Part shown: positions 17,100 through 18,145 of the stretch, piece after piece
Position numbering within the stretch: position 1 is the stretch's first letter
How the letters are laid out: the number at the start of each line of letters is the position of its first letter
Source: Antrodiella citrinella
Taxonomy: Eukaryota; Basidiomycota; Agaricomycetes; Polyporales; Steccherinaceae
Direction of reading: 5' to 3'
Length of the DNA: 18,145 nucleotides
Assembly: GCA_004802725.1 (NCBI GenBank)
Contig: SGPM01000449.1
Span: forward strand, 1-18,145
Position numbers and translations under genes: made by a program
The notes under the pieces: model-generated
Database searches by the model: none
Seen by the model: only the letters and a program-made list of their open reading frames with translations
Told to the model about the DNA's origin: nothing

Positions 17100-18145
17100 C
17101 ACTGACACAGCACAGTATTAATACCAGTGCGGCATATTGTGTATAATGATTATGACATAAATATACTATTGAAGGTAGAACGAGTCGTACCCGAGGAGGG
17201 AGACGCGTTACTGAGAAAGTAGTACCATGATTGCTTAGAACAAGATACAAACGACGCATGTACTGTACGATATCTACGGGCGCTAATCGCTGTAATCGGA
17301 ACATCTTGCTTGTACTTGTTAAGACCGTGCGGAGGGTCCTGAAAATCCCAAACGGAGATAGGTGTGGCACATCGGGGGCATACCGGAGGTTCCGACAAGG
17401 GTAGACGGGGCAATGCGGGGCAGGGCCGGAGTCCATGCAGGGAGCGGGGAGGAAGGTCGGGGAGGATCGCTGGGCAACCGTCGGACAAGCCAGACGTCGC
17501 AACAATGGAGGGCGAGGGAGAGAAAGGAGTGACAGCGGTCGGGTGTAAGGCCGGAGGTCGCGAACACCACAGAGATGGGTGACGCGCTATTCAGCTCAAG
17601 TGTAAGGAGTGTGGGGGAGGGTCAGAAGGCCTAAGAAGATAGCACGGAATAACAACATTAATTTACGAACTAAGTAATTATGTACATCCAGGTGACCCTT
17701 TTATACTACTACTTGAGTAAGTGGCTACAGAATGCGGTACGGAAATGGAGCACGCCTATAACAGTCACCCTCTTTAAAAGTGAACCGATTTGCACGTTAC
17801 AGCCAACTCACATACTGAAAGTGTCTGTCGGGTGTACAGATTGTTTGTAAGAGTAAACCGACTTACATGAGTCATCCAACTAGGGCAGGGCACAAGTATA
17901 CCTATGGGTACTTTTGGGTCTACCTCCTACTCTTACCTGCCAAAATCCCTACTCTTGGTCACAGGTATTGTTATATTCGTGCAGACGCAGACTTACCGCC
18001 CGGACCCCTCCGAGCCTGGCCTCCGAGGTCCACCAGGACACCTCCGCGATAGCATCCGTTCTGACTTAGGAACACGTTGAGCTCACGGGTTTTATGCCGT
18101 GATGATCTACTGAGCTTTCCCGTTGAGCTCACGTTTTCTTACCAG
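17100..18145. other. Intergenic DNA without a convincing gene
   Basis: No frame here shows conserved motifs, plausible splice structure or palindromes. A G-rich, purine-rich patch spans about 17400-17470. From about 17640 to 17900 the composition is more AT-rich. A 13-bp direct repeat, CGTTGAGCTCACG, occurs at 18075-18087 and 18121-18133 near the right edge and may belong to a feature beyond the window. No tRNA-like or rRNA-like sequence was recognised. Confidence 0.5.

Noticed and set aside
17056..17505. Minus-strand open frame of 149 codons
   Set aside because: It crosses G-rich low-complexity sequence and a palindrome, shows no motif, and overlaps other equally long frames on both strands.
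17880..17970. Transposon end or terminal repeat in the short repeated GGGTA/CCTACTC stretches
   Set aside because: The repeats are very short and irregular; no inverted termini, target-site duplication or transposase frame could be found within the window.
16494..18145. tRNA or other structural RNA gene in the right-hand intergenic region
   Set aside because: No cloverleaf-like arrangement or conserved TPsiC-box sequence was seen on either strand by eye; a covariance search could still find one.

Overview
The window looks like a chromosome end of a filamentous fungus, most likely a basidiomycete (Agaricomycete-like). It opens with a telomere tract. Every multi-exon gene has many very small introns (mostly 45-57 bp, GT..AG). 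The remnant gene next to the telomere carries motifs I recall from a multi-copy ATPase-like family of mushroom-forming fungi. The species cannot be named from the sequence. The telomere unit is mainly the 5-mer TTAGG (CTAAC on the + strand), not the common fungal TTAGGG.

Layout. 1-127: telomere. 121-1340 (minus): a five-exon gene remnant cut at both ends; its 3' end runs into the telomere, and its 5' end stops at a short TTAGG tract at 1341-1357 that points the other way. 1503-1849: an inverted-repeat array built from about 60-bp units around a palindrome, with two undetermined bases in its middle. 2350-6591 (minus): an 11-exon SNF2-type helicase/translocase gene (copy A, 1169 aa). 7210-9857 (minus): a 3-exon gene of unknown function (847 aa). 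10088-11745 (plus): a 3-exon gene for a largely disordered, proline-rich protein (498 aa). 12225-16493 (plus): a second SNF2-type gene (copy B, 1218 aa) with exactly the same 11-exon architecture as copy A. 16494-18145: no convincing gene, apart from a possible 38-codon ORF.

The four intact genes form a mirrored block (helicase A <-, unknown <-, disordered ->, helicase B ->) that diverges from a 230-bp central promoter region. The strongest unexplained signal is a dispersed 17-bp palindrome, GTCGCTCC-N-GGAGCGAC, with about 21 copies, 15 of them intact or nearly so. The copies sit only in non-coding DNA around and inside the two helicase genes: both 3' flanks, the region upstream of each gene, and the single long intron (intron 7) of each. 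None lies in the two central genes or between them. Copies cluster at roughly 60-bp spacing. At least one copy has paired changes at both ends that keep the palindrome.

I infer a subtelomeric helicase locus with its own structured DNA or RNA element, possibly a binding site, a recombination element or a small repeat linked to this gene family. Its function is not established here. All exon models are hand-built from splice signals, frame continuity and, for the helicases, agreement between the two paralogues.
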